This document shows positions 45,067-53,321 of a stretch of DNA of 64,000 nucleotides, piece by piece. The translations under genes were made by a program, and so were the position numbers. Under the pieces are notes generated by a model, which saw nothing but the letters and a program-made list of their open reading frames with translations, was not told where the DNA came from and did no database searches. The stretch comes from CAZJLP01 sp964546955 (GTDB taxonomy: Bacteria; Verrucomicrobiota; Verrucomicrobiia; Opitutales; Opitutaceae): positions 4,601 through 68,600 of the forward strand of contig CAZJLP010000024.1 of the NCBI GenBank assembly GCA_964546955.1, read 5' to 3'. Within the stretch, counting starts at the first letter, position 1. Every line of letters begins with the position of its first letter.

Positions 45067-45936
45067 ATGCGCAAAGGCATCATTCTGGCCGGCGGCTCAG
45101 GAACCCGGCTCTATCCGCTGACGATTGCCGTGAGCAAGCAACTCATGCCGGTTTACGACAAGCCGATGGTTTATTACCCGTTGTCGGTATTGATGCTGTC
45201 CGGCATCCGTGAGATTTTGGTAATTTCGACGCCTCAGGATCTCCCACTGTTCAAGCGCCTGCTCGGAGATGGATCGCAATTCGGGATCAAACTAAGTTTT
45301 GCAGAGCAGCCCAAACCAGAAGGTCTTGCGCAAGCCTTTCACATTGGCGCCGATTTCGTCGGAGACGATCTGTCTGCTTTGATCTTGGGAGACAACTTGT
45401 TCTACGGCCACGATCTTGTGGCCTCGTTGCAGCAAGCCGGAGCTCGGACGGAAGGCGCGACCATCTTTGGCTACCATGTTTCGGATCCGACGTCGTACGG
45501 GGTGGTGGAGTTTGCGCCCGACGGCAAGGTTGTCTCGCTTGAGGAGAAGCCGGCGCAGCCTAAGTCGAACTACGCGATTCCTGGAATTTACTACTACGAC
45601 CGAGACGTCGTTCGGCTTGCGCGCGCCCTCAAGCCGTCGAAGCGGGGCGAACTTGAGATCACGGACCTTAATCGGCTCTATCTCGAAGCGGGAAAACTAC
45701 ATGTCGAGGTCCTCGGCCGCGGCACCGCCTGGCTCGATACAGGTACTCACGATTCGCTGTTAGACGCAGCGCAGTTCGTCAATGTGATCGAAAACCGGCA
45801 GGGTTTGAAGATCGCGTGCCTCGAGGAAATCGGCTGGCGGCAAGGTTGGATTGATCGCACGCAGCTCGAACTGCAGATCAAACAACTCGGAAAATCCAAC
45901 TACGGCGCGTATTTGAAGAAGCTGTTGACGGAATAG
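45067..45936 (+). CDS. rmlA: Glucose-1-phosphate thymidylyltransferase
   Basis: A 289-residue nucleotidyltransferase with LAGGSGTRLYPLT (about residues 7-19), SKQLMPVYDKPM (23-34, Lys24 at the phosphate), LGDNLFYG, and the WLDTGTHDSLL region near 225. It makes dTDP-glucose for RmlB. The frame is open to 44779 but the part before ATG 45067 overlaps rmlB and is not RmlA-like. An RmlA of normal length (about 290 residues). RmlC is not found near it. Confidence 0.96.
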   Translation: MRKGIILAGGSGTRLYPLTIAVSKQLMPVYDKPMVYYPLSVLMLSGIREILVISTPQDLPLFKRLLGDGSQFGIKLSFAEQPKPEGLAQAFHIGADFVGDDLSALILGDNLFYGHDLVASLQQAGARTEGATIFGYHVSDPTSYGVVEFAPDGKVVSLEEKPAQPKSNYAIPGIYYYDRDVVRLARALKPSKRGELEITDLNRLYLEAGKLHVEVLGRGTAWLDTGTHDSLLDAAQFVNVIENRQGLKIACLEEIGWRQGWIDRTQLELQIKQLGKSNYGAYLKKLLTE

Positions 45937-45963
45937 CGGCCCAAACCGAGCCGATAACCGGGA

Positions 45964-46052
45964 AGGCTGAGAGCCTAGAGTTCAAAGCCTACGCCTGCCA
46001 GCAATGCGTCTGCCGCTTAAAGCACCCCGTACGCAGTGCCGGCTCTCAGCCT
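45964..46052. repeat. Inverted repeat in the spacer after rmlA
   Basis: AGGCTGAGAGCC (45964-45975) and GGCTCTCAGCCT (46041-46052) form a perfect 12-base-pair stem enclosing 65 bases. Inside, TGCGT (46005-46009) pairs with ACGCA (46031-46035). A T6 run lies at 46065-46070. The structure may end the rml transcript or shape a leader of the GT2 gene at 46089. It is not a standard compact terminator because of the long loop. Confidence 0.45.
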
Positions 46053-46088
46053 CAGCCAGCAGAATTTTTTCATTCCTTCACGCTGCGG

Positions 46089-47027
46089 ATGCCCTACCCT
46101 AGCGGCTTGGACGTTTCGTTCATCATCCCGCTCTACAATTGTCTGCCGCTCACCCAGGCAATGCTTGCGAGTCTGCAGCCAACGATTCCACCGGGATTGC
46201 AGCACGAGATCATTTTCGTCGACGACGGCAGTAGCGACGGTACGCGAGACTGGCTCAAAACTATCTCCACACCTGTCATTCGCGTCGTCTTGAACGAACG
46301 CAATCTCGGCTATGCCGGAGCGAACAATCGAGGAGCCTCTCTCGCGCGAGGTCGGCATCTCGTCCTGCTGAATAACGATATCGTGCTCACCCCGGGCTGG
46401 TTGGAACCCATGCTCCAAACAAGCGCCATGCTGGCGAAACCAGGCCTGGTCGGCAACGTGCAGCGTCGTATCAACAACGGCGCGATCGACCACACCGGTA
46501 TTTTTATCAACGCACGCGGAGTGCCTCAACACGACCACACCTTTCCGGCCAAGTTGACCCATCGTCTTGTCGTCGCGGCCACGGGTGCCTGCTTGCTGAT
46601 CGAGACGGCGCTTTGGCGAGAGTTGGGCGGCTTTGACGAACATTACGTCAACGGTTGCGAAGACGTGGATCTTTGCTTCAAAGCGCGCCAAGTCGGCCGA
46701 ATCAATGCCGTTTCGCTTCAAAGCGTCATATTTCATCACGTGAGCGCCTCGCCCGGCCGAAAGGAGCGGGACGAACACAACACGCGGCGGCTGACCGAAC
46801 GCTGGCGAGAGCAGTTGGTCGATGCGGGGCTCGACGCTTGGTGCCGCCAGTATTTCGAGTGCGATCTCAATGCCGCCCTGGCATTCGACGATCCCGGGCT
46901 TGCTTTTGTGGTCGCCCAATACGTGCTCGGCATCGCGTCGCGGCCTCCTGCGCGCGCAGCCGCGGCATTTCGGGCAACGCTCGACCGCGAATCGGTCCGC
47001 CGCAGCCAGGCGCTGGGGTTAGGCTAG
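46089..47027 (+). CDS. GT2 glycosyltransferase, rhamnosyltransferase-like
   Basis: A 312-residue family 2 enzyme: VSFIIPLYNCLPLTQAML (about residues 9-26), VDDGSSDGTRDWL, LNNDIVLTPGW (DxD-like Asn-Asp), and the CEDVDLCFKARQ motif (about 195-206). These match WsaE/RfbF-like transferases that often use dTDP-rhamnose, consistent with the rml genes upstream. The stop shares the palindromic CTAG (47024-47027) with the stop of the convergent gene. Confidence 0.88.
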   Translation: MPYPSGLDVSFIIPLYNCLPLTQAMLASLQPTIPPGLQHEIIFVDDGSSDGTRDWLKTISTPVIRVVLNERNLGYAGANNRGASLARGRHLVLLNNDIVLTPGWLEPMLQTSAMLAKPGLVGNVQRRINNGAIDHTGIFINARGVPQHDHTFPAKLTHRLVVAATGACLLIETALWRELGGFDEHYVNGCEDVDLCFKARQVGRINAVSLQSVIFHHVSASPGRKERDEHNTRRLTERWREQLVDAGLDAWCRQYFECDLNAALAFDDPGLAFVVAQYVLGIASRPPARAAAAFRATLDRESVRRSQALGLG

Positions 47028-47953
47028 CCGCTTCTCTCGACAGTGCGTACAATTGCCTGTGGCCGCTGGTTGACCGTGAGGAACATTCGGCCCACGTACT
47101 CGCCAATCAACCCAAGTAGGACCAACTGAACGCCCGAAAACATGAGCAAGGCCGCCATCATCGAGCCCCAGCCCCAAGGCGTTCCCTCGCGGTAATACCA
47201 ATACACGACCAGGCCGATCGCGAGGAACCCGGCCACCGCCATGAGGAGTCCGAGTAGCGTCGCCAGCCGCAGTGGCATGATTGAGAAATTCACAAATGCA
47301 CTGAGCCATAGGCGCAGCAACTTTCTGAGCGTATAACCGCTGGTGCCGGCGCCGCGTTCGGCGTGAACCACCTCCAAGGATCCAATTCGTTGCGTTACTT
47401 GCAAAAGTAATCCATCGATATAGGGAAAAGGTCCGGAATTGGTCGTGACTTGCTGTGCCACAAAGGACGTGACGCACCGAAAACTCGAAAGGTAGAATCC
47501 AGGTGGCTTATCGAGCGCCCAATCGGTCATACGATTGGTCAGCCAGCTGCCCCAATTTCGCCAGGCGGCATGCTTCTTGTCCGTGTAGTGACCATACACC
47601 ACGTCCAGCCCCTTGCTGATCGCGTGTTGCCACATCCGCAATGCCTCTTCGGGCGGATTCTGGCCGTCATCGTCAAGATTGACGATATACGCCGCTCTCG
47701 CGTGACGCCAACCTGTGAGCACGGCATTATGCTCTCCGAAATTCCGCGCATGGACGATATAGGTGATCGGCACCCGCGCCTCACGAATGAGCTCTCGTAT
47801 CACCTCATCCGTCTTATCCCGACTGCCATCGTTGATCAGGACAATCTCGTGCCCCCCCTGCACCGCAAGCCCTTCAATCTGCTTTACCAAAACCCCAATC
47901 GTCAGGGCACTATTATAAAGCGGGATAACGAAGCTAAGGGCGGGGTCTGCCAT
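47024..47953 (-). CDS. GtrB/ArnC-like GT2 with two membrane helices
   Basis: A 309-residue enzyme: LSFVIPLYNSALTIGVL, INDGSRDKTDEVI, the NLDDDGQNPPEEAL metal-binding region (about 90-103), and two C-terminal membrane helices (about 230-252 and 262-285). This is the polyprenyl-phosphate glycosyltransferase architecture, which transfers a sugar from a nucleotide donor to undecaprenyl phosphate. GT-C enzymes then use it in the periplasm; several are nearby (50162, 54232, 59775, 61398). ATG 47953 begins the conserved domain; the frame reaches 48007. Confidence 0.9.
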   Translation of the reverse strand: MADPALSFVIPLYNSALTIGVLVKQIEGLAVQGGHEIVLINDGSRDKTDEVIRELIREARVPITYIVHARNFGEHNAVLTGWRHARAAYIVNLDDDGQNPPEEALRMWQHAISKGLDVVYGHYTDKKHAAWRNWGSWLTNRMTDWALDKPPGFYLSSFRCVTSFVAQQVTTNSGPFPYIDGLLLQVTQRIGSLEVVHAERGAGTSGYTLRKLLRLWLSAFVNFSIMPLRLATLLGLLMAVAGFLAIGLVVYWYYREGTPWGWGSMMAALLMFSGVQLVLLGLIGEYVGRMFLTVNQRPQAIVRTVERSG

Positions 47954-47954
47954 G

Positions 47955-49058
47955 CTAAACGGGGCTTTTCCAACCAAGGATTGCCTCGCATATCCTGTCA
48001 ATGTCACCTTCCGTCAGCCCTGGATGGCAAGGCAGACAAAGGACTTCCGCACACGAGCGTTCGGTCTCCGGCAAGATTAGGCCGGCCGATGCGTAGGCTG
48101 CTTGGCGATACACAGGCACCGGATAGAGAACGCCGGTGACAATTCCGTGCATCTGCAAATAAGCCTTGAGCGCTTCTCGCCCGGGGGTTCGAACCGAGAA
48201 CTGATGGTAGACGGGCACCGCTTTCGCCGCCACGTGCGGCAGCTGCAAACGGGTGCTGGCCAGCTTCCGCAGATATAGCGCCGCCAAGTCACGCCGTCTT
48301 GCATTCTCCTGATCTAGATAGTTCAGCTTTACGCGCAGGATCGCGGCTTGGAGTTCATCCAAGCGCGAGTTACGGCCGGGAATCTCAGCGACGTACCGCG
48401 TCCGCCAGCCATATTGGCGCAGCATTCTCACGCGTTCGGCGAGTTCCTTACTGCTCGTAAACACTGCTCCGCCGTCACCGAGCGCGCCCAGATTCTTCGT
48501 CGGATAAAAACTGAAGGCGGAAACAGCGCCCACAGTGCCTGCAAGGCAGTTCCCGTATCGAGCTCCGTGAGCTTGGGCACAATCCTCGACCACCTGAGCT
48601 CCATATCGGTCTGCAATGCTCACAATCGCTTCAACGTCGGCCATTTGCCCGTACAAATGAACCGGAATCACGGCCTTGACCGAATCGCGGGCGCAAATTC
48701 GATCCAAAGCCGCGGGATCCATTAGCATTGTCGCAGGATCAATTTCTACGAACACCGGGTACGCCCCGATCTGCTCGATTGCCGAAACAGTGGCCGTGAC
48801 GGTATTTGCGACTGTTGCCACACGGTCACCAGCCCTCACACCAAGCGCGCGCAGAGCAATTTCCAGCGCCTCCGTTCCGTTCGCGACACTGATGACGTAC
48901 CCGCCTCCTTGGTACGCGGCAAACTCGGCCTCAAAGGCCTCTACTTCCGGCCCCAAGATGTAGTGGCCACTCACCAGGACGCGTTCGATCGCGTCGCGAA
49001 TTTCAGCGGCATGAGCGAGAAAGTTGGCTTTAGGATCGGCAGGGAGGAGAACTGACAT
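47955..49058 (-). CDS. DegT/DnrJ/EryC1 family sugar aminotransferase
   Basis: A 367-residue PLP enzyme. Lys188 in FYPTKNLGALGDGG is the Schiff-base lysine; VANGTEALEIAL (about residues 57-68) and VEDCAQAHGARY (about 157-168) bind the cofactor. Family members transaminate 3- or 4-keto nucleotide sugars, giving amino sugars. It ends one base before the start of the GtrB-like gene. The keto-sugar source could be RmlB or the epimerase at 49118. ATG 49058 starts the conserved domain; the frame is open to 49199. Confidence 0.92.
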   Translation of the reverse strand: MSVLLPADPKANFLAHAAEIRDAIERVLVSGHYILGPEVEAFEAEFAAYQGGGYVISVANGTEALEIALRALGVRAGDRVATVANTVTATVSAIEQIGAYPVFVEIDPATMLMDPAALDRICARDSVKAVIPVHLYGQMADVEAIVSIADRYGAQVVEDCAQAHGARYGNCLAGTVGAVSAFSFYPTKNLGALGDGGAVFTSSKELAERVRMLRQYGWRTRYVAEIPGRNSRLDELQAAILRVKLNYLDQENARRRDLAALYLRKLASTRLQLPHVAAKAVPVYHQFSVRTPGREALKAYLQMHGIVTGVLYPVPVYRQAAYASAGLILPETERSCAEVLCLPCHPGLTEGDIDRICEAILGWKSPV

Positions 49059-49117
49059 AAGAAATACGGGCACAGCTGAACATACGCTGTTCGTGCGTAT
49101 CCTACAGCGGGCGATGA

Positions 49118-50149
49118 CTACAAATAATGAGGAAGCTCTTTGCGATAATAAGCTAAGGTTTTCTGAAGAGCCTCGCTTAGGCTTGAGCGAGGCCTCCACC
49201 CAATTTTCGCCGTGATCAGACGGTAATCCGCGTAGAAATCGCCAATGTCGATTTTCTTCCGGTCCGCAGGGAAAGTCCGGATCGCAAATTTGCCACCGCC
49301 ATTGACCTTGACCAGCTCTTTAGCCAAATCCTCCAAGCTGATGGGCGGAGTGCCACCGACGTTGAATACCTCTCCCAGCGCCTGGGGGTGAGCAGCGGCG
49401 AGCAGGAATGCATCCACAGCGTCGTCAACATAGGTAAAATCACGCAGCTGTTCGCCGCCCCACACTTCGAATGGCTCGCCATTCACGAGACTCTTTATCC
49501 AGACCCCCACAAAGGTCTGCCGAGCATCCTTCACACGCATTCTCGGTCCGATGGTGTTGGTCAGGCGCAGGACGGTACTCTTGAGCCCATATACCTGATG
49601 GTACAATATGTGGTATGACTCACCCGCCAATTTGTTGATCCCGTTGACGTCCACTGGCCTGAGTGGATGTTTCTCGTCTACGGGCAAATAGTCAGGCTTC
49701 CCATAAATTTGCCGTGTACTCGCGAAAACGATACGGACATCGGGATTGAAGGTCCGACAGGCTTCCAAAATGGACAGCTGCGCCCGCGCATTGATTTCCA
49801 GATCGGTCTGAGGTTCACGCATCGAGTCCATATGGCTGGTCTGCCCGGCCAGATTGAACACAAAATCTTTTCCATGAATGAAATGTGGAAGGCTGTGACG
49901 ATCGCGGACGTCGGACAGATTGATGCGGACTTTACGCTCAAGTCCAATCAGGTTCCGGGGATTACCGCCGTACTCGGGTATCAGCGAGTCTACAATCGTG
50001 ACCTCCGCCCCGAGCCGCACGAGGGCGCGCGCGAGGTTCGACCCGATAAAGCCCAACCCTCCCGTAATCAGGGCCTTTTTTCCGGCGAAGGTTTTTTTAA
50101 GCGAAGGTGGCGGCATTGATAATCGTAGGTCAGGGGAAAGATCCGGCAT
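49118..50149 (-). CDS. NAD-dependent epimerase/dehydratase with Asn in place of the catalytic Tyr
   Basis: An extended SDR of about 340 residues. It starts with KALITGGLGFIGSNLARAL, and the ASTRQIYG stretch is in place. The usual YxxxK pair reads Asn-Gly-Ile-Asn-Lys, in DVNGINKLAGE. This DVNGINK form occurs, from memory, in other uncharacterised polysaccharide-locus epimerases, so it seems a subfamily trait. Reaction unknown, probably epimerisation or decarboxylation of a nucleotide sugar. It lies 59 bases upstream of the aminotransferase gene and probably shares its pathway. ATG 50149 chosen; 50116 also fits. Confidence 0.82.
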   Translation of the reverse strand: MPDLSPDLRLSMPPPSLKKTFAGKKALITGGLGFIGSNLARALVRLGAEVTIVDSLIPEYGGNPRNLIGLERKVRINLSDVRDRHSLPHFIHGKDFVFNLAGQTSHMDSMREPQTDLEINARAQLSILEACRTFNPDVRIVFASTRQIYGKPDYLPVDEKHPLRPVDVNGINKLAGESYHILYHQVYGLKSTVLRLTNTIGPRMRVKDARQTFVGVWIKSLVNGEPFEVWGGEQLRDFTYVDDAVDAFLLAAAHPQALGEVFNVGGTPPISLEDLAKELVKVNGGGKFAIRTFPADRKKIDIGDFYADYRLITAKIGWRPRSSLSEALQKTLAYYRKELPHYL

Positions 50150-50161
50150 CCAAACGCCCAA

Positions 50162-52390
50162 CTAAGGAGCGGGCAAGCCATCTAAGCTCAGGGTCAATTC
50201 CAGTTTGTAAAATGCAAACGCCAACGGCCGTGTGTCACCTCCACCTGGTGGAAGAACCGGTGAATCCGTGCGAAACTCAATGACATGCTCGCCACCGACT
50301 AGCGGTGTCGGAGGGATTTCAATATCGCGGAAGTCCACCGCGGTGTCGGTCGATACAACTCTGCGCCCGCCAAGCCATACTTCCAACTTACGCGGACCTG
50401 GGCTCCGCACGCGGGCTCTCAATGTCACAACAAGGGGCCGCTTCATGGGATCCACAATGGAGATCGACGCGTTTCCTGACGTCCAGCGCCAGATGAGTCC
50501 CTTTCGCGGGGTTCGCTCGACGCCATACCACCCGCCTCCCAGTTGAACCCGAACATTGTTGGGGTCCGCGTGAAAGAGGGAGTACGGCGGGCTGACCAAC
50601 GTTCGCCCATCAGCCCTCACCTCGTCGGGCCCGGCGACTTGCAGGACGTCCCCATACAGGTTGTAGGCACCCGCGAGACGCGTATTCAGCCGTCCTTCAT
50701 AGGTGTGGGCAGCGAAAAACTGCGGTTTGCGCAGAAGAAAGGCGTTTGCCCAGAGTCGCGACCAAGCATCGTCGATCAGCAGGTTCAACGAGGTAATCTC
50801 CGGCCTTGTCTCCAGCTGCTTTAATTTGACCAGGGCAGGTTCAACCATCAACGGCGGTGACTTCATCCGTTTGACGAAACGTTGCCCCACGAAGACGTTC
50901 GCTGCCACCAGCGCGGCTGCTGCCGCCAACCCCGCAGTGGACCAAAGCCGGCCGGCTTTGCTCGCGCGTTGCAAACCCACGCAAAACGCCGCGAGCAACC
51001 CCGGATAAAACACCGCGAACAGCTTGTAGGCATCGTAGCTCGCGTTAGTTTGCCGCATCTGTCCCCGCAACAAAAGCAAACCGTACCCCACTAGAATCGG
51101 CACGGCTAAGCAAAGCACTAGCCAAGCCTGCCGTTTAGCGGTTCGCCCAAGCCAGATCCAACCCACCACGATGCCGGCCCCAAGAACGGTCCCGAGCGGC
51201 CATCTCAGCACACTCGCCAAAGGAGAAAGATCCACGGCACCGACGAGTCCAAACCAGCCCTCGGGCGACAACCCTGGTACTCGCCACCCAAAATCATGCT
51301 GGTCGAAAAGTTGAAAACGCTCGACCAGACCGAGGATGCGCTGCGTAAAAACGAGGCCCACGGCAATCAAAGGTCCGACGATCAGACCACACCAACGCAG
51401 CCATCGCGCCGGTTCGCGCCTCCAAAGTGCAAGCCCGCTGGTATACATGAGCACAGGAACTAAGCACAGAACCACGATGAAGTTGTAACTTCCGAGAATG
51501 ATCCAGTACGCCACGGCCAACAGCGCAAACCACTGCCACTCCCAGCGGTTCGTCGCCGCCGGCCAAAGCTTGATCCCACACCAGGTGAGCAGCGCAATTG
51601 CTGGAGCGGCCAAGAGCTGACTCATCGCCACATGGTATACGGCGTACCACAAAAGCGGGCTGAAGCCGTAAAGTGTCGCGATCAGCAATGAAGACACTGG
51701 CCCATACCGCAGGCCCGAACGGACGAGCCAAAACACCGGCGGCATTCCCAGCACGAGGAAAGCGGCCGTGACAACCCCGATCATCTCATGAGGCTCTCGT
51801 CCAAAAACGGCGTCGTTCAGTGCGATGATGGCCGAGGGCGTGAAATGATTTAGCCGAATCCAGTAATCGAAAAAATTGTCCACCGAGTGCACACGCACAA
51901 CCTCCGTGTGTCCGATGAATCCCCCTCGGTCGTGTCGGCTGAACTCCTCAAGGACGCGCGCGCCCCCAGCGTAATCGGCGGCATCGCAGCTCCCCAGCGA
52001 CGAAGTCGTGAGCGCTGCCTTTTCCGACGAGAGAGCAAAAGGATAAATCAAGGTTCCAAGAACGATCCCCATGGAAAGCGCGAGTGCCCAGAGCCTTGGG
52101 GTCGTCGACCAAAATCCTCGCCCCCCCCAACGTCCTCGCACGACCTTGGTCACAGCAATGCAGAGAAGGGCAAGCGGCAATAGAAGCGAGACCCGCGCGT
52201 ACACCTTCGTGCCGGCGAGCCCTGCATACGAACCAAACCACACGACGGCGGACTGTAACGCGATACCGCAAGCGGGGCTAAAAAGCAGCCAGAACCGTTT
52301 CCAACGTCGTGGGACGATCAGTAGCGACAGTCCACACCCCCACAGCACGATGTGTAGCAGAAGGCCGAAAGCAGCTGCGTAAAACGCCAT
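50162..52390 (-). CDS. Very large GT-C-like membrane protein with C-terminal beta domain
   Basis: A 742-residue protein with fourteen or more hydrophobic segments in the first 500 residues. An acidic loop (SLGSCDAADYAGGARVLEEF) follows the early helices, and a soluble C-terminal region of about 230 residues is last. The final 90 residues (pattern LRARVR...LEVWLGG...FRDIEIPP...HVIEFRT...LAFAFYKLEL) match the end of three other proteins here (54232, 59775, 61398). The fold looks like a carbohydrate-binding beta sandwich. Likely a periplasmic sugar transferase. ATG 52390; the frame extends to TTG 52402. Confidence 0.75.
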   Translation of the reverse strand: MAFYAAAFGLLLHIVLWGCGLSLLIVPRRWKRFWLLFSPACGIALQSAVVWFGSYAGLAGTKVYARVSLLLPLALLCIAVTKVVRGRWGGRGFWSTTPRLWALALSMGIVLGTLIYPFALSSEKAALTTSSLGSCDAADYAGGARVLEEFSRHDRGGFIGHTEVVRVHSVDNFFDYWIRLNHFTPSAIIALNDAVFGREPHEMIGVVTAAFLVLGMPPVFWLVRSGLRYGPVSSLLIATLYGFSPLLWYAVYHVAMSQLLAAPAIALLTWCGIKLWPAATNRWEWQWFALLAVAYWIILGSYNFIVVLCLVPVLMYTSGLALWRREPARWLRWCGLIVGPLIAVGLVFTQRILGLVERFQLFDQHDFGWRVPGLSPEGWFGLVGAVDLSPLASVLRWPLGTVLGAGIVVGWIWLGRTAKRQAWLVLCLAVPILVGYGLLLLRGQMRQTNASYDAYKLFAVFYPGLLAAFCVGLQRASKAGRLWSTAGLAAAAALVAANVFVGQRFVKRMKSPPLMVEPALVKLKQLETRPEITSLNLLIDDAWSRLWANAFLLRKPQFFAAHTYEGRLNTRLAGAYNLYGDVLQVAGPDEVRADGRTLVSPPYSLFHADPNNVRVQLGGGWYGVERTPRKGLIWRWTSGNASISIVDPMKRPLVVTLRARVRSPGPRKLEVWLGGRRVVSTDTAVDFRDIEIPPTPLVGGEHVIEFRTDSPVLPPGGGDTRPLAFAFYKLELTLSLDGLPAP

Positions 52391-52441
52391 AGGGTGCGAC
52401 AAACCTGAATCACCCCCTACTCAACATAAAGCGGAAAGTCC

Positions 52442-53182
52442 TCAAATAGCCGGCCTCCTGGCCATAGCCAGCACCGAACTTCCAAACGGAAATGATCCAA
52501 ACATACCGATTGACGCGTGCTCCACCGACATCGCTGTGCGGCAGATTGCTTCCACAGGGGCGGGGTAGCTCTGCACGTCGCTCGTGTTTCTCAGCCCCGT
52601 CAGCAGCTTCCGTCGCAGGGCAAGCAGTGGAAATAACAACGTGTTCCAATAGGTCGACGAGTATACCGCAAAGCCCGCTTGGGTGAGCATCTCAACCAAC
52701 TCGCCGCGGACGTAGCGATGCTTCGTCTCGCAAACGACGTCGTGGTACGACCACATCCACATGTAGGCGGGCACGTTGATGACGACCGTACCGCCGGGGC
52801 GCAAACAACGGTAGAATTCGGCGAGCGCAATTTGCGGGTTATCGATCTGACAAATGACGTCCGCCGATACGATGGCATCGAAGCTCGCCGGTGGAAACGG
52901 CAATGCCGTGACGGACGCCTCCGCGATGGGCACCGCGCAACGCTTAGCGGCAAACTCACAGGCTAAAGCGGAATAATCGATCCCGGAGAAGCGCCACCGC
53001 GGCTCCCATCCACGCAACCGCTGAATCAATCCCCCTGTTCCACATCCGGCGTCGAGAATCTCAGCCGCCTCCGTGGGTGCGACAGACCGCAGCAGCTCGC
53101 GATGCACATGCGCATGCAAAGAGTGGAAGTACCACATATGGTCTTCGACTTCGGCGAGTTTGACGTACTCATTGCTCTGCAT
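52442..53182 (-). CDS. SAM-dependent methyltransferase
   Basis: A class I methyltransferase of about 247 residues. EILDAGCGTGGLIQRLRG gives the SAM-binding loop, and SADVICQIDNPQIALAEFYR then LRPGGTVVINVPAY mark later strands. The N-terminal EDHMWYFHSLHAHV helix is typical of small-molecule and glycan methyltransferases. The open frame goes to 53494, but it overlaps the divergent gene at 53322. ATG 53182 is the safest start, though conserved-looking residues just before it (FEAEASASF) may belong to the protein. Methylated target unknown. Confidence 0.82.
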   Translation of the reverse strand: MQSNEYVKLAEVEDHMWYFHSLHAHVHRELLRSVAPTEAAEILDAGCGTGGLIQRLRGWEPRWRFSGIDYSALACEFAAKRCAVPIAEASVTALPFPPASFDAIVSADVICQIDNPQIALAEFYRCLRPGGTVVINVPAYMWMWSYHDVVCETKHRYVRGELVEMLTQAGFAVYSSTYWNTLLFPLLALRRKLLTGLRNTSDVQSYPAPVEAICRTAMSVEHASIGMFGSFPFGSSVLAMARRPAI

Positions 53183-53321
53183 GAAACGTCGATGCAAGTT
53201 AGCCCGATAGGACTTGCGACAAAAATCTGTCTCGCCCTGCTCGGTAGGCCCCTGAAACGCGAAAGATGCTGACGCCTCTGCCTCGAAATAGCTAAACTCA
53301 GAACGTTTCGCCAAGGACCGA

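Noticed and set aside
46017..46919. Minus-strand open frame of 300 codons
   Set aside because: It is the antisense of the clear GT2 gene at 46089-47027, whose plus-strand protein has all family motifs.
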